This document shows, piece by piece, positions 14,376-23,476 of a stretch of DNA of 64,000 bases. The position numbers and the translations under genes were made by a program. Numbering within the stretch: position 1 is the first letter of the stretch; the number at the start of each line of letters is the position of its first letter. Under the pieces are notes generated by a model. The model worked only from the letters and a program-made list of their open reading frames with translations, did not search any database and was not told where the DNA came from. This DNA is from DAIDKA01 sp963708865 (GTDB lineage: Bacteria > Pseudomonadota > Gammaproteobacteria > Steroidobacterales > Steroidobacteraceae): NCBI GenBank assembly GCA_963708865.1, contig CAVPUC010000004.1, positions 1 to 64,000 of the forward strand. Direction: 5' to 3'.

Positions 14376-15509
14376 CTACTGCTGGAACTCCGGCGTCATG
14401 TCCTTGCAGGGCAGCTTCTGAAACGGGACTTCCGATAGAAACATGATGTCGTAACTCTCGTACGGAGCGGCCAGGTACACCGGATCCGTGACCGAATAGT
14501 CGCGGCGCAGCGAAGACTTCTGCGGATCGAACGTGAAGCGCTCCACGATATGCAACTGCTCGCTGTTAAGCGTTGGCGGCGCCAGCACCCCTGCCGTAAA
14601 CCCCACGGTATCGACCACCAGCGTATTGCCCTCCCAGTGGCCGATCGAGTGGCCGGCATAGCTCGGCGTGAGACGATCCGGGTGCTTGGCCATGCCCATG
14701 TGGATACGGCGGTCGAAGTTGTACAGACCGTACTGGATATCGATGACCTTCTCGCCGCTCGCCGTGGTCTTTTGCTCGAACCGGTTGATCGGCCAGTCCG
14801 CAGTCCAATCCCGGATGATGCTCGTGGGCTTGCAGGCGTACCACGGATTGTCCTTCGGCGCCCGGTTTCTGAAAGCGGCGGCTTCTTTCTGGCCCTCGGC
14901 GGTATACACGGCTTTCGGCCGCGGGGGCTGCGTGGCCTGCACCTGCTGCAACGTGATCTGGCCGGCCGCGAACGCTGGTGACATGCTCTTCGGAATCATG
15001 GAGCCGTTGCCGCCGCTCGGCGGGACGGTGAGCACGAGTTGCTCCACGGCCCAGTCGCCACTGATGTTCGGCTGGCCATCGGCGAGGCGCAACGGGCGTT
15101 TCGAGGTATCGAGCGCCTTCGTCTGGAACTGATCGTTGCGATTCACCATGGGCGCATCGCCGAGCTTGAAATTCTCGGTGTAGCAGGCATTGGGATCCGT
15201 TCGGTGCGGGTGCCCGTCGACCTCGACGTGCATGCCTACCTTGAACATCTCGGGGGACCAGCCGGAACGCCTCATCAGCCCGGCCGCACGCATTTCGCAG
15301 CGAAGGTGCGACTTGTTGCCGTGCTCGTCGACCGCGTCGATCTCCATATAAGAGTGCGGATTGATCAGGTGAATCTCGGTGAGGGTTCCGGACCAGTGCT
15401 TCGCCACGGCCATATCGAACTGCCCGAAACTATGGTGAGCCAGCGCTGGTGCGGCGAGCCCCCCCAGCATCGCTGCGAAAACGGTCGACCGGACAATCTT
15501 GTATGACAT
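14376..15509 (-). CDS. secreted protein with DUF6152 and GHWEG-type domains
   Basis: 377 residues with signal peptide (MSYKIVRSTVFAAMLGGLAA). Residues 25-125 (HHSFGQFDMAVAKHW, INPHSYMEIDAVDE, RRSGWSPEMFKVG) are DUF6152. The rest contains GHSIGHWEGNTLVVDTVGF and LHIVERFTFD, shared with the proteins at 31.1 and 40.5 kb. Probably periplasmic. No catalytic motif is recognised and its role is unknown. Confidence 0.8.
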   Translation of the reverse strand: MSYKIVRSTVFAAMLGGLAAPALAHHSFGQFDMAVAKHWSGTLTEIHLINPHSYMEIDAVDEHGNKSHLRCEMRAAGLMRRSGWSPEMFKVGMHVEVDGHPHRTDPNACYTENFKLGDAPMVNRNDQFQTKALDTSKRPLRLADGQPNISGDWAVEQLVLTVPPSGGNGSMIPKSMSPAFAAGQITLQQVQATQPPRPKAVYTAEGQKEAAAFRNRAPKDNPWYACKPTSIIRDWTADWPINRFEQKTTASGEKVIDIQYGLYNFDRRIHMGMAKHPDRLTPSYAGHSIGHWEGNTLVVDTVGFTAGVLAPPTLNSEQLHIVERFTFDPQKSSLRRDYSVTDPVYLAAPYESYDIMFLSEVPFQKLPCKDMTPEFQQ

Positions 15510-15787
15510 GAACCTGTCCCCCTCGCATCATTTGGTCGTCTGGAGCAAGTATAAGGGCGCCAATCCGACTTGGCTTTGGATATATGTCAGGAAGCGAGGA
15601 ACGCACGACCCGGAGGGTGTTTCACGGCATCGTGCCTCTTCCGGGCGCCATGGTCCGTCTCCCGAGCTGCCGCAGCGGCCCAATCCAAGGCTGTGCCGTG
15701 CTGCGCGCCCCGACGCAAGGGTGTGGATTTGCGCTTCAGGGTGAGTGGCCGGTAACCTGTGGCGGCACAACCAAAGGGGTTCTAAAC

Positions 15788-16150
15788 ATGAAGCTTGCGT
15801 ACCTTGCGGTCGCGTCGCTCGCGCCCGCGCTCGTCTTAGCGGCGGATTTCGCTGGTACCTGGAAGCTCGACAACACCTTCAACGGCAAGATCGCGGTTAT
15901 CCACTGCACGCTCGTGCAACAGGGCCACGCGCTCTCGGGAAGCTGTGTGCCTGACCTGCCCGGTATGGCGGCCGCAAAGCTTACCGGCACGCTCAAGGGG
16001 TCAACAGCGAAATGGGGCTATGACCTTGAGTTCAACGGCAAGCCCGCACGCGTGGACTACGAAGTGAGGCTCGCAGCGGACGGTTCGCTGTCGGGTAGTG
16101 TGTTTCGCAACGGCCGCCCTTCGCCCATCACCGGGATGCGCCAGCCGTAA
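15788..16150 (+). CDS. secreted small hypothetical protein
   Basis: 120 residues from ATG 15788 with a signal peptide (MKLAYLAVASLAPALVLA). The mature part begins FAGTWKLDNTFNGK and alternates beta strands (CTLVQQGHALSGSC, AKLTGTLKGS, RVDYEVRLAADGSLSGSV), like small beta-barrel periplasmic proteins. The two Cys probably pair. Function unknown. Confidence 0.65.
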   Translation: MKLAYLAVASLAPALVLAADFAGTWKLDNTFNGKIAVIHCTLVQQGHALSGSCVPDLPGMAAAKLTGTLKGSTAKWGYDLEFNGKPARVDYEVRLAADGSLSGSVFRNGRPSPITGMRQP

Positions 16151-16296
16151 ACGTCGCTCAAGGCTCGCGAACAAAGCAGCGCCACGTGTGGCTAGCGATT
16201 GGTTGTATCCGCAGCTGAGCAGGAAAGTTCGTGGATTTCGGGTGCCATCCACCGGTTGAGCGATTGAGACTCTCCGATCGAGCGCTCACCTGTAAC

Positions 16297-16597
16297 TCAG
16301 GTACCTCCGGGACCAAACACCGGTACTGAAATTTCGACGCGCGACCACCCACTGTTGTCCTTCACCATGAAGTAACCTTCGACAGCAGGTTTTACCATCA
16401 GAACATCGGGATCCGCGGATCCTGCAGTAATGGGAGCAGCCGGCAGCACAACGAAACCCAACCGGTCGCTGACGGGAATCCACTGCTGCGCCGACACCCC
16501 TTGGGGTCTATTAGACGCCATCTGGCCGCTGACGACGGCGGAACCTGACAGCAGAGGCAACAGCTATCGCGATACAAATCATGAGCACGCGTTTCAT
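16297..16597 (-). CDS. secreted small hypothetical protein, one frameshift
   Basis: The ATG at 16597 starts MKRVLMICIAIA and one extra base near 16560 separates this from LPLLSGSAVVSGQ. The corrected protein (99 residues) has a complete signal peptide, then QQWIPVSDRLGFVVLP, VKPAVEGYFMVKDNSGW and VEISVPVFGPGGT. Family not recognised. Confidence 0.5.
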
Positions 16598-16660
16598 ATG
16601 AACCACTTCCGTTAGGTTGATGTTGTTGGCTGATGCGGCATGTTTAATCCGGCTCTTAGC

Positions 16661-17842
16661 TCATAGCGCTCGAAGCGCATCCGTGACAGAAAGCCGTGCC
16701 GAGCGCACCGCTGGCGGCAGACCGCCAATCAGCGCGAGCACCAGCGCCCAGGCAATGCCGAGACCGACGAGGCGAGCTGAAATTGACAGATCAAACACGT
16801 TGCGGGCCTCTATGACGTGTCGGCCATTAAACACTAACCATGCGGCGGCGGATCCGAGCAGCGCTCCGGCGAGTGCGAGCAGCAATGTCTCTAGCAGGAC
16901 AGAGAATGCCACCGGTATGGGGCGATAGCCGATCGCTCGAAGGGTTGCGATTTCGCGCGTTCGGGAACTCACCGTCGCATACATCAGCTTGGTGGTACCG
17001 AATACGGCGCCGAGTGCCATCACGACTCCTACGAAGTAGGCGAGCGCGGTAAAGTATGCCGAATACTGATGGCCCGAGCGCAAGGCGAATTCGGACTGCC
17101 GCGCTGCTGTTTCCTTGAGCGTGGGATTGGCGCCAATCCAGTGCGCAAAGCCCTGGAATTGCGCCGGCGAATCCAGCCTCGCCAGCACACTGCTGAACCC
17201 CGACATGTGGCCGGCAGCCATCAGGGTAACTGCATCGCCGAGGTACTGCCCCTCCATCATACTGCCATCATCCGTGAAGGCACCGACGATCGTCCATGAT
17301 CCTCCAGGGAGCTTGATGCGCTCCCCCACATGCAAGCCAAATGCGCGCGCGGCCGCAACACCGATAATGACCTCTTGCTTTCCCGCTTGAAATAACCGCC
17401 CTTCAACCACCCGGAAGTTTTGACGCAGCAGCAGACCGTCGCGGCCAATGCCGCGCAGCGTTGGTGCACCGACGCTGTAGCGGCCCGACGGGGGCACCCA
17501 AAAGACAAATTCTGCATCGGCGAGCGCACGCCCATCGCCATCCTTTGCGATTCCGGGTGCGTCAAGAATTGTCCCGACATCATCCACGGAGATGCCACCG
17601 CCAATTTCAGAATTGGATCCCGGCGCCAAAACCATCGCCAAACGCGGATCTTCTCCGGATCGATAGGCTCGTAACATACCAGCCGTAACCGACAGCAAAG
17701 AAATCAGCACGCCAATGACGCATGCCACGCTCATGACCAAGACCAGCGCCGACCATTTGCGTCGCGGCAGCCCGGACAAGCCCAGACGCGCTAGTGTTAT
17801 TGATTGGGTGAGCAGTCGCACGCTACCGTCCCGCCAACGCAT
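16661..17842 (-). CDS. FtsX-like ABC transporter permease
   Basis: 393 residues with the MacB/FtsX permease layout: one N-terminal helix (ALVLVMSVACVIGVLISLL), a large periplasmic part with GLLLRQNFRVVEGRLF and EVIIGVAAARAFGL, and three C-terminal helices with SSRTREIATLRAIGYRP, the coupling segment contacting the ATPase. Its start overlaps the second permease by 20 bases. No ATPase or membrane-fusion gene is adjacent. Confidence 0.85.
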   Translation of the reverse strand: MRWRDGSVRLLTQSITLARLGLSGLPRRKWSALVLVMSVACVIGVLISLLSVTAGMLRAYRSGEDPRLAMVLAPGSNSEIGGGISVDDVGTILDAPGIAKDGDGRALADAEFVFWVPPSGRYSVGAPTLRGIGRDGLLLRQNFRVVEGRLFQAGKQEVIIGVAAARAFGLHVGERIKLPGGSWTIVGAFTDDGSMMEGQYLGDAVTLMAAGHMSGFSSVLARLDSPAQFQGFAHWIGANPTLKETAARQSEFALRSGHQYSAYFTALAYFVGVVMALGAVFGTTKLMYATVSSRTREIATLRAIGYRPIPVAFSVLLETLLLALAGALLGSAAAWLVFNGRHVIEARNVFDLSISARLVGLGIAWALVLALIGGLPPAVRSARLSVTDALRAL

Positions 17843-18992
17843 CCGTGACTGAAAGACATCTCAGTCTGCGCATCGGAATCGCGGTGCTGGCGAGCGCCAG
17901 CAGCAGCGCACAGGCGAGTGACACCGACAGGACGGACAGTGAAAGCGTGGGTGCGGGTACCGACGCCAGGGCGGTCGGCAGGTACTTCAAGGGCAGGTCG
18001 GACGTGAGTGTGGCGATGCCCGTGCCGATGCAGGCACCGGCCACGCAGGGAATGGCCGCTTCTGCGAAGACCAGGCCCGCCAGCACAGAATGACGATATC
18101 CCAATGTCTCGAGAACTGCGAACTCCGGAGTCCGCTCGCGCACCGATTGAGCAATGCCGTTTGCGGTCAGCAGCAGGATCATGAAAATCCCGGCGCCCGC
18201 GATCGGCCAAGTTTTGGATGCGACGGAGATGCCTTGATTGACGGCGTCCACTTCGGCAACTTTGTCGGGAATCGAAATCGTCGGCGTGCTGGAATTGGCT
18301 AGTGCCGCGTCTATCCGGGCGGCGACCTCCTCAGCGTCCGCCCCCGGCTTGACAGCGACCCGAAATTCCTGCGCGTACCCACGGTCGGATGGCGGCCTGG
18401 AATTGTCGACATAGGCAAAATTGCCCACGATCACAGGTTCGTGGCTCGGCATATCGGGGACTACCCCTATGACCTGGAACTGCCACGCCGGTGCCCCATC
18501 GGCACGGGTGTCCGCGGAGATGATCGGTAGCATGTCCCCGGTCTTGACGCCCAGTCGTGCGGCCGGACTGCGACTCAAAAACAGACCCGCGGGCGTAGCG
18601 GCCAGTTGATTCCACTGCGCTGCGGTAAGCGGTAACTCCGGCCACGCCCAGCGCATTTGTTCATCAAAGGCACGCACTCGGGCGCGCTGCTTCGGATTTT
18701 GGTAGTAACCCCAAAGATAATAGGCTGACGCCACAGCCGAAACCCCCTCGACTCGCGCGATCTCATCGCGCACGCTGATGGGCAACAGCGCACCCGTGGC
18801 GCTCTCGCTGGGAAAGCGCTCATTGACGTAAATTCGGTCCAGTCGGGCGCTCGCAATGACTCGATCGTAACTTGAGTGAAGACCCACCATCAGGCCGAAC
18901 AGAGTGAACGAGGCGATCACGGCCAGCCAGACGAGCACAGCCTCGATCGGCTTACGCCATATGGCAGCCCAGATGAGAGGGAAGTATTTCAC
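17823..18992 (-). CDS. FtsX-like ABC transporter permease
   Basis: 389 residues from a GTG at 18992. N-terminal helix AVLVWLAVIASFTLFGLMVG, periplasmic domain with YYLWGYYQN and GVVPDMPSHEPVIVG, then three helices with VRERTPEFAVLETLGYRHSV as the coupling segment. It is paralogous in plan to the following permease, so together they would form a heterodimer. The GTG overlaps the stop of a short upstream frame. Confidence 0.85.
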   Translation of the reverse strand: MKYFPLIWAAIWRKPIEAVLVWLAVIASFTLFGLMVGLHSSYDRVIASARLDRIYVNERFPSESATGALLPISVRDEIARVEGVSAVASAYYLWGYYQNPKQRARVRAFDEQMRWAWPELPLTAAQWNQLAATPAGLFLSRSPAARLGVKTGDMLPIISADTRADGAPAWQFQVIGVVPDMPSHEPVIVGNFAYVDNSRPPSDRGYAQEFRVAVKPGADAEEVAARIDAALANSSTPTISIPDKVAEVDAVNQGISVASKTWPIAGAGIFMILLLTANGIAQSVRERTPEFAVLETLGYRHSVLAGLVFAEAAIPCVAGACIGTGIATLTSDLPLKYLPTALASVPAPTLSLSVLSVSLACALLLALASTAIPMRRLRCLSVTDALAGR

Positions 18993-19024
18993 GCAAGCCC
19001 GCGCGTGGCTGATCGAGGCATCAT
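18989..19024 (-). CDS. possible leader peptide before permease
   Basis: An 11-codon frame MMPRSATRGLA starts at 19024 behind AAGGAG. It stops at 18989 inside the GTG start of the permease (GTGA). It could couple translation of the permease, or be the relic end of a lost upstream ATPase gene. Confidence 0.3.
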   Translation of the reverse strand: MMPRSATRGLA

Positions 19025-19363
19025 CTCCTTATTCTCCCGCTGCGTAGCCGACCTGTTGCGACGCCACATCGATTCCTCTTGCGCAACTGCTCTCGGACAG
19101 CGACTGGGACGCGGAAGTTCCTCCGCATCACCCATTGCGATCAGTTGGCTCGATCAACATCCGCGGCAATGGCTCGTCTGTCGAAGCTTGCCCAAAAGCG
19201 CAGATCGTGACCGAAATAGTGCCTCAAATCGCTTTTTCTGCACGATTGCAGCTGGCAGCGACTGTCCCGCCGCCCGCGGCAACCGTCAAGACCTCACCCC
19301 GGTTTCATTCGGCGACGTTTATAGTGCGCGGGAGCGCGCCAAGCCAATTTCAGGGACCCTGCC
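19025..19363. other. intergenic, no gene recognised
   Basis: Between divergent genes. No coding frame, tRNA or clear promoter element found. The absence of an ATPase gene here leaves the permease pair incomplete. Confidence 0.4.
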
Positions 19364-19915
19364 ATGAATCCGAAGACGCACGAAAAGCTCTGGTCTACAT
19401 GCCAGTGTGGCCAGGTGAAATTCGAGGCCGTCGGCGCGCCGATTCTGACTGCCAGTTGCTTTTGTGCCAGCTGCCAAGAAGCAGGACGGCGGCTCGAACA
19501 ACTGCCCTGCGCGCCTGCCGTGCTCGATCCCGATGGTGGCAGTTGCGTCATCGTCTATCGAAAAGATCGCGTGCAGTGCGTGATGGGGATGGAGCACCTC
19601 CAAGAGTACCGGCTCAAGCCCGAGTCAGGGACTCGGCGGGTCGTCGCGACCTGCTGCAATTCGGCAATGTTCCTTGATTTCACCAAAGGACACTGGCTTT
19701 CGATGTACCGTAACCGCGTTGCTAGCGGCGCACCGCCACTTGAGATGCGCGTCATGACGAAAAACCGGCGCGCCGGCGTTGAATGGGCCGATGATGTTCC
19801 GAACCATAGCGGCTTCTCCGGCAAGTTCCTGTTGAAGCTGCTCGCTGCCCGGTTAGCGATGGGTCTGCGCCGCAGGACCAACATCACCTGGGGACGAATC
19901 GCACGCGACCCCTAA
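19364..19915 (+). CDS. GFA/CENP-V-fold zinc protein
   Basis: 183 residues. Zinc-type cysteines appear as STCQCGQVKFEAVG, ASCFCASCQEAGR and VATCCNSAMFLDF, the pattern of the glutathione-dependent formaldehyde-activating (GFA) family. LEQLPCAPAVLDPDGGSCVI and VYRKDRVQCV match the usual strands. Most family members have no proven substrate. The extra C-terminal 50 residues are basic. Confidence 0.75.
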   Translation: MNPKTHEKLWSTCQCGQVKFEAVGAPILTASCFCASCQEAGRRLEQLPCAPAVLDPDGGSCVIVYRKDRVQCVMGMEHLQEYRLKPESGTRRVVATCCNSAMFLDFTKGHWLSMYRNRVASGAPPLEMRVMTKNRRAGVEWADDVPNHSGFSGKFLLKLLAARLAMGLRRRTNITWGRIARDP

Positions 19916-20033
19916 CCCGCAGCGCCAATCCGTGATTCAGGACGAGCGCTTCGATGATCGTCGCGGCTGCAAAGAGACGGCCTATCGTGCCCAGCATCTT
20001 TCTGATGTGGATGCTGTCTGCCCAGTTTCTCGA

Positions 20034-20170
20034 TCATCGTGAGCCAGCGCCCTGCCGCTCAGGTCTCACCCCGTAGGGCCGGGTGATGATCTTGAGTTAG
20101 TGCCCGTTGGGGTCGTTCCAATACAGGCCGCGGTCACCGTCGGTTCGATTGGTCTCGCCGGGTCGGCCCA
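20034..20170 (-). pseudogene. glyoxalase/VOC-family 3' remnant
   Basis: The minus-strand frame ETNRTDGDRGLYWNDPNGH, then a TAA at 20097-20099, then LKIITRPYG, matches the end of vicinal-oxygen-chelate proteins (GLYW-DPDGH-LEIITRPYG). Upstream parts are absent. The stop replaces the metal-ligand Glu/neighbour codon after GH. A gene relic. Confidence 0.55.
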
Positions 20171-20405
20171 ATCGCACAGCCCGACGCAGGCCGCGACAGT
20201 CACGTCACCCATGACAGAAATGTTGCGAGGCGAGAACGTTGAAATTGCGGCAGTGCATGCTTACGAAGCCAGCGGATGACATGGCGTACTGAACCAAACA
20301 TTGGACGGCGATAAACTTTGCAAGGTAAAGTACGCTCGTCGGTGATTGCATCGAAGCCCACGCCGACCACATCGAACCTACGTCTGCAATCAACGGACAA
20401 TCGCG

Positions 20406-20984
20406 ATGGAAATTACGCTCCGCGATGCGGTCACCGTCGTCCACGGCATGTTCTTCGGCGCCTTGCTGCTGTTGACGTTCACCGGCGCCGCCATGGCGCT
20501 GTATGCGCTCTCGAGCGGAGAGCAACGCTGGAAGGTCACGCCCACCCAGCAGCGATGGCTATCCCGGTATTTCGTGCTGATGGCGCTGCTGGCATGGTTG
20601 ACCGTGCTGCTCGGTGCTTACTTGGTATACCCTTGGTACCGAGCGCATCCACCCGCCGGGCTGACGGAGTTAAGCAACTATCCGCAGCGCTTGCTCATGT
20701 CCAACCCGGCTACCTCGCAATGGCATGACATCGGCATGGAATGGAAGGAACACATCGCGTGGTTTGCTCCGATCAGCCTCACCGCCGCTGCGCATTTCAT
20801 GGCGCGTTACGGTGCTCACCTGCACGAATTGCGCCCGGTGCGTCGCGCGCTCATCGGGTTAGTTGCACTGGCCTTCGTGTCCGCGGGGGTGGCAGGATTC
20901 TTCGGCGCCATGCTTAACAAGTACGCTCCGGTTCGCGGTGGTGCGCACATCGTCCTGATGCATGCAGACAGCCATGACCGATGA
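20406..20984 (+). CDS. four-helix membrane protein
   Basis: 192 residues from ATG 20406 (MEITLRDAVTVVHGMFFGAL). Four membrane helices: VVHGMFFGALLLLTFTG, YFVLMALLAWLTVLLGAYL, HIAWFAPISLTAAAHFMA and ALIGLVALAFVSAGVAGFFG. His residues near helix ends (VHG, EHIAW, AHFMARYGAHLH) could bind heme or metal, but the family is not recognised. It overlaps the next small membrane gene. Confidence 0.6.
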   Translation: MEITLRDAVTVVHGMFFGALLLLTFTGAAMALYALSSGEQRWKVTPTQQRWLSRYFVLMALLAWLTVLLGAYLVYPWYRAHPPAGLTELSNYPQRLLMSNPATSQWHDIGMEWKEHIAWFAPISLTAAAHFMARYGAHLHELRPVRRALIGLVALAFVSAGVAGFFGAMLNKYAPVRGGAHIVLMHADSHDR

Positions 20985-21315
20985 GCGCAATGAGCTTGTG
21001 CCGACGAATGGCGGTGCGGCCGCCGCCGTGCTTGCCGCAGCGATCGGCTGCTTCATGCTCGGCGTCTGTGCGCTTGTCGGCGACAGCTCCGTGGCGATGG
21101 CATACCGCTTTAACGTGTGGAATCCTACCGGCCCGCTCTCGGGAGTTACGACGCTCTCCATCATCGTGTGGCTGGTTGCGTGGTTGGTGCTCGCGCGGCT
21201 CTGGAGTGCGCGCAACCTTGACCTGGGGCGCATCAACCTGCTGGCGATGGCGCTGATCGTCGCGGGTCTGCTGCTAACATTTCCACCCGTCATGGACCTG
21301 CTGCAAGGCAAGTAA
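20974..21315 (+). CDS. three-helix membrane protein
   Basis: 113 residues from the ATG at 20974 (MTDERNELVP). Helices AAAAVLAAAIGCFMLGVCAL, LSIIVWLVAWLVLARLW and LLAMALIVAGLLLTFPPV. It overlaps the preceding gene by 11 bases and precedes the porin-like gene by 4, so the three are one operon. Function unknown. Confidence 0.6.
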   Translation: MTDERNELVPTNGGAAAAVLAAAIGCFMLGVCALVGDSSVAMAYRFNVWNPTGPLSGVTTLSIIVWLVAWLVLARLWSARNLDLGRINLLAMALIVAGLLLTFPPVMDLLQGK

Positions 21316-21319
21316 ACTC

Positions 21320-22210
21320 GTGCTGAGAATAGGACCCTTCCTACCGTATGTCCGGAGCGGCCTCGCCGCGCTGGGCGGTGCGCTGGCGCTGGTCGCGGCG
21401 CCCAGTGTCGCCTTGGCTGGTCCCCCATTCCAAACCGACGACCCGGAGCCCGTGGATCTCGGGCATTACGAGTTTTATATATTCGCCGCGAGCGACGGCA
21501 CGCCGCTTGAAACGGACCCCGTCGGCCCGGCGCTCGAGTTCAACTGGGGCGCGCTGCCCAACACACAACTGCACGCAGTACTGAATTTCGGCGCCATCCT
21601 CCCGTCGAATGATCCGGTCTATGCACCTCTGGGCGGCGGTCCCAGCGCCTACGGTCTGCTCGACACCGAGCTGGGCGTGAAATACCGCTTTATTCCTCAA
21701 AGCGCGACGATACCGGAGGTGGGCCTATTTCCGATGATCGAGCTGCCCACCGGTAGTGCCTCGCGCGGGCTGGGCGTCGGCAAGACCTGGTACAAGCTGC
21801 CGCTGTGGATCCAGAAGGATTTTGGACCGTGGACGACCTACGGCGGTGGCGGTTATCAAATCGTCGACCAGAGCGGGTATCGCAACTTCCGCTATGGGGG
21901 CTGGCTGCTGCAGCGGGATCTCGGCGAGAAGTGGACCCTGGGCGGGGAGGTTTGGTATCACGGGCCGGAGGGTCCGGCCACGCCTCAGACGCATTCGGCC
22001 ACGATGGTCGATGTCGGCGGGTACTATTACTTCCGCAAGCCGGACTTCCAGCTGCTGTTCTCCGTCGGTCATACCGCCGTAGGTCAGTCGGAGACCTATG
22101 CGTATCTTGGCTTGTATTGGACCTGGGGTAAGAAAGACTCTGATCCGGCGTCACATCCCGTCGCGTGGTCCATGGCAACGAGAACATCCCCGGATACAAG
22201 CAAAGAGTAG
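21320..22210 (+). CDS. secreted outer-membrane beta-barrel-like protein
   Basis: 296 residues from GTG 21320 with a signal peptide ending VALAGPPFQTDDPEPVD. Alternating amphipathic strands with aromatic ends (HYEFYIFAAS, VKYRFIPQS, YYYFRKPDFQLLFSVG, AYLGLYWTWG) match the 'transporter' family of outer-membrane barrels often next to metal or cytochrome genes. Probably forms a small channel. Substrate unknown. Confidence 0.65.
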   Translation: MLRIGPFLPYVRSGLAALGGALALVAAPSVALAGPPFQTDDPEPVDLGHYEFYIFAASDGTPLETDPVGPALEFNWGALPNTQLHAVLNFGAILPSNDPVYAPLGGGPSAYGLLDTELGVKYRFIPQSATIPEVGLFPMIELPTGSASRGLGVGKTWYKLPLWIQKDFGPWTTYGGGGYQIVDQSGYRNFRYGGWLLQRDLGEKWTLGGEVWYHGPEGPATPQTHSATMVDVGGYYYFRKPDFQLLFSVGHTAVGQSETYAYLGLYWTWGKKDSDPASHPVAWSMATRTSPDTSKE

Positions 22211-22240
22211 CGCACCCCTACTCACTTGCATGCCGACCGA

Positions 22241-23461
22241 TCAGATGCGCGCCGCAATGGCGGGAGGTACCGCCGAGGCCCGCAGTGCGGGCCACAGCAC
22301 CGCAAGCTGACCGAGTGCCAGCACCACAATCGTGCCCAGAATCAGATAGAGCGATGGCAGGCGCATCATCGCGAGGGTTCGGACCATCCACAGATTCGCG
22401 GCCAGGCCGAGCAGGATGCCGAGTACCGATCCGGCGCCCACAATCAGCAGGTTCTCCGCCTGAAAATAGCGCAGGATGCTGCCCGTCGTCGCACCGAGTG
22501 CCCGCCGGATTCCGATGTGTCGCCTGCGTTGCGATACCCAGTAGCTCGTCAGGCCCAGGATGCCAAACGCGGTAACCCCGAGCAGGATCGAGCTGATGAC
22601 GCCCATGAGCAGCGCTTCTCCGCGGGCTCCGCGATAAAAGTCGAGTCGCGCGTCGGCAAGCGACTGCATTCCCCCGATCGCCCGCTGACGGCTGTTCTGA
22701 TACAGCGCTTTGCGCGCGGCCAGCATGGCTGGTGCGAGCTGTCCGGGCTTGGCCCGCACGAAATAAAAGAAACTGGAGTCGGCCCATAGCAGCGGCACGA
22801 GGATCGAGTTCCCGCCGATGGAGCTGTCCTCGGCAGACTGACTCGGTCCGAACCGCTCCACAACACCGATGATGGTAGCCGTCGTGGTGCCCGGGCGCAG
22901 CGTGGCCACGCGCCCAAGGACGTTACCACTGGGCTCGAGCGTGCGCGCCAGCCCTCGCGTGAGGATCACACTGCCCCAGCTTGTATAACTATCACTGAAT
23001 CCATGCTGAATCAGAATCTCCTCAGGACGAAAATTGCGCCCCGCGATCAAGCGCAACCCCAACGTCTGCAAGGCGTGGTCATCGACCGGAAACACCGCCG
23101 TCAGCGCCCCGGCCCCGCGCCGGTCCGGGTGGATCGTGATGTCCTCCCCCATGCCTCGCCCACCGAGGGGCTGAACTGGGGATAAGGTTGCGTCTGCAAC
23201 TTGCGGTAAAGCCCGCAGGCTGGCTAAGTCCGTCTGCTCCCGCGCGGCCATGTCCGCGCTGCCGGCGACCCACTGATTCGAGATCGTGAACACGCTGGAT
23301 TCATCGGCGACGCCGCTTGGTGCGCGGCTCAGCGCCGTCTGCTCCTCGATGATGAATAGCGCATTGCACAACACGGCAAGCGTCAGTGCGATCTGCAGTG
23401 CGATCAGCGTCGCGCCAACCTTGTTTCGCCGTAGGGAGGACAGAATCGGCCTAAGTTGCAT
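22241..23461 (-). CDS. MacB-type ABC transporter permease
   Basis: 406 residues: helix VGATLIALQIALTLAVLCNAL, a periplasmic MacB-PCD domain (LGLRLIAGRNF, SWGSVILTRGLARTL, IIGVVERFGPS), then three helices with VSQRRRHIGIRRALGATTGS as the coupling segment. It follows a similar permease 15 bases upstream. Such pairs, usually with an ATPase and HlyD protein, form peptide/antibiotic exporters; those partners are not in the window. Confidence 0.88.
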   Translation of the reverse strand: MQLRPILSSLRRNKVGATLIALQIALTLAVLCNALFIIEEQTALSRAPSGVADESSVFTISNQWVAGSADMAAREQTDLASLRALPQVADATLSPVQPLGGRGMGEDITIHPDRRGAGALTAVFPVDDHALQTLGLRLIAGRNFRPEEILIQHGFSDSYTSWGSVILTRGLARTLEPSGNVLGRVATLRPGTTTATIIGVVERFGPSQSAEDSSIGGNSILVPLLWADSSFFYFVRAKPGQLAPAMLAARKALYQNSRQRAIGGMQSLADARLDFYRGARGEALLMGVISSILLGVTAFGILGLTSYWVSQRRRHIGIRRALGATTGSILRYFQAENLLIVGAGSVLGILLGLAANLWMVRTLAMMRLPSLYLILGTIVVLALGQLAVLWPALRASAVPPAIAARI

Positions 23462-23476
23462 GCTGTTGTCTTCGGG

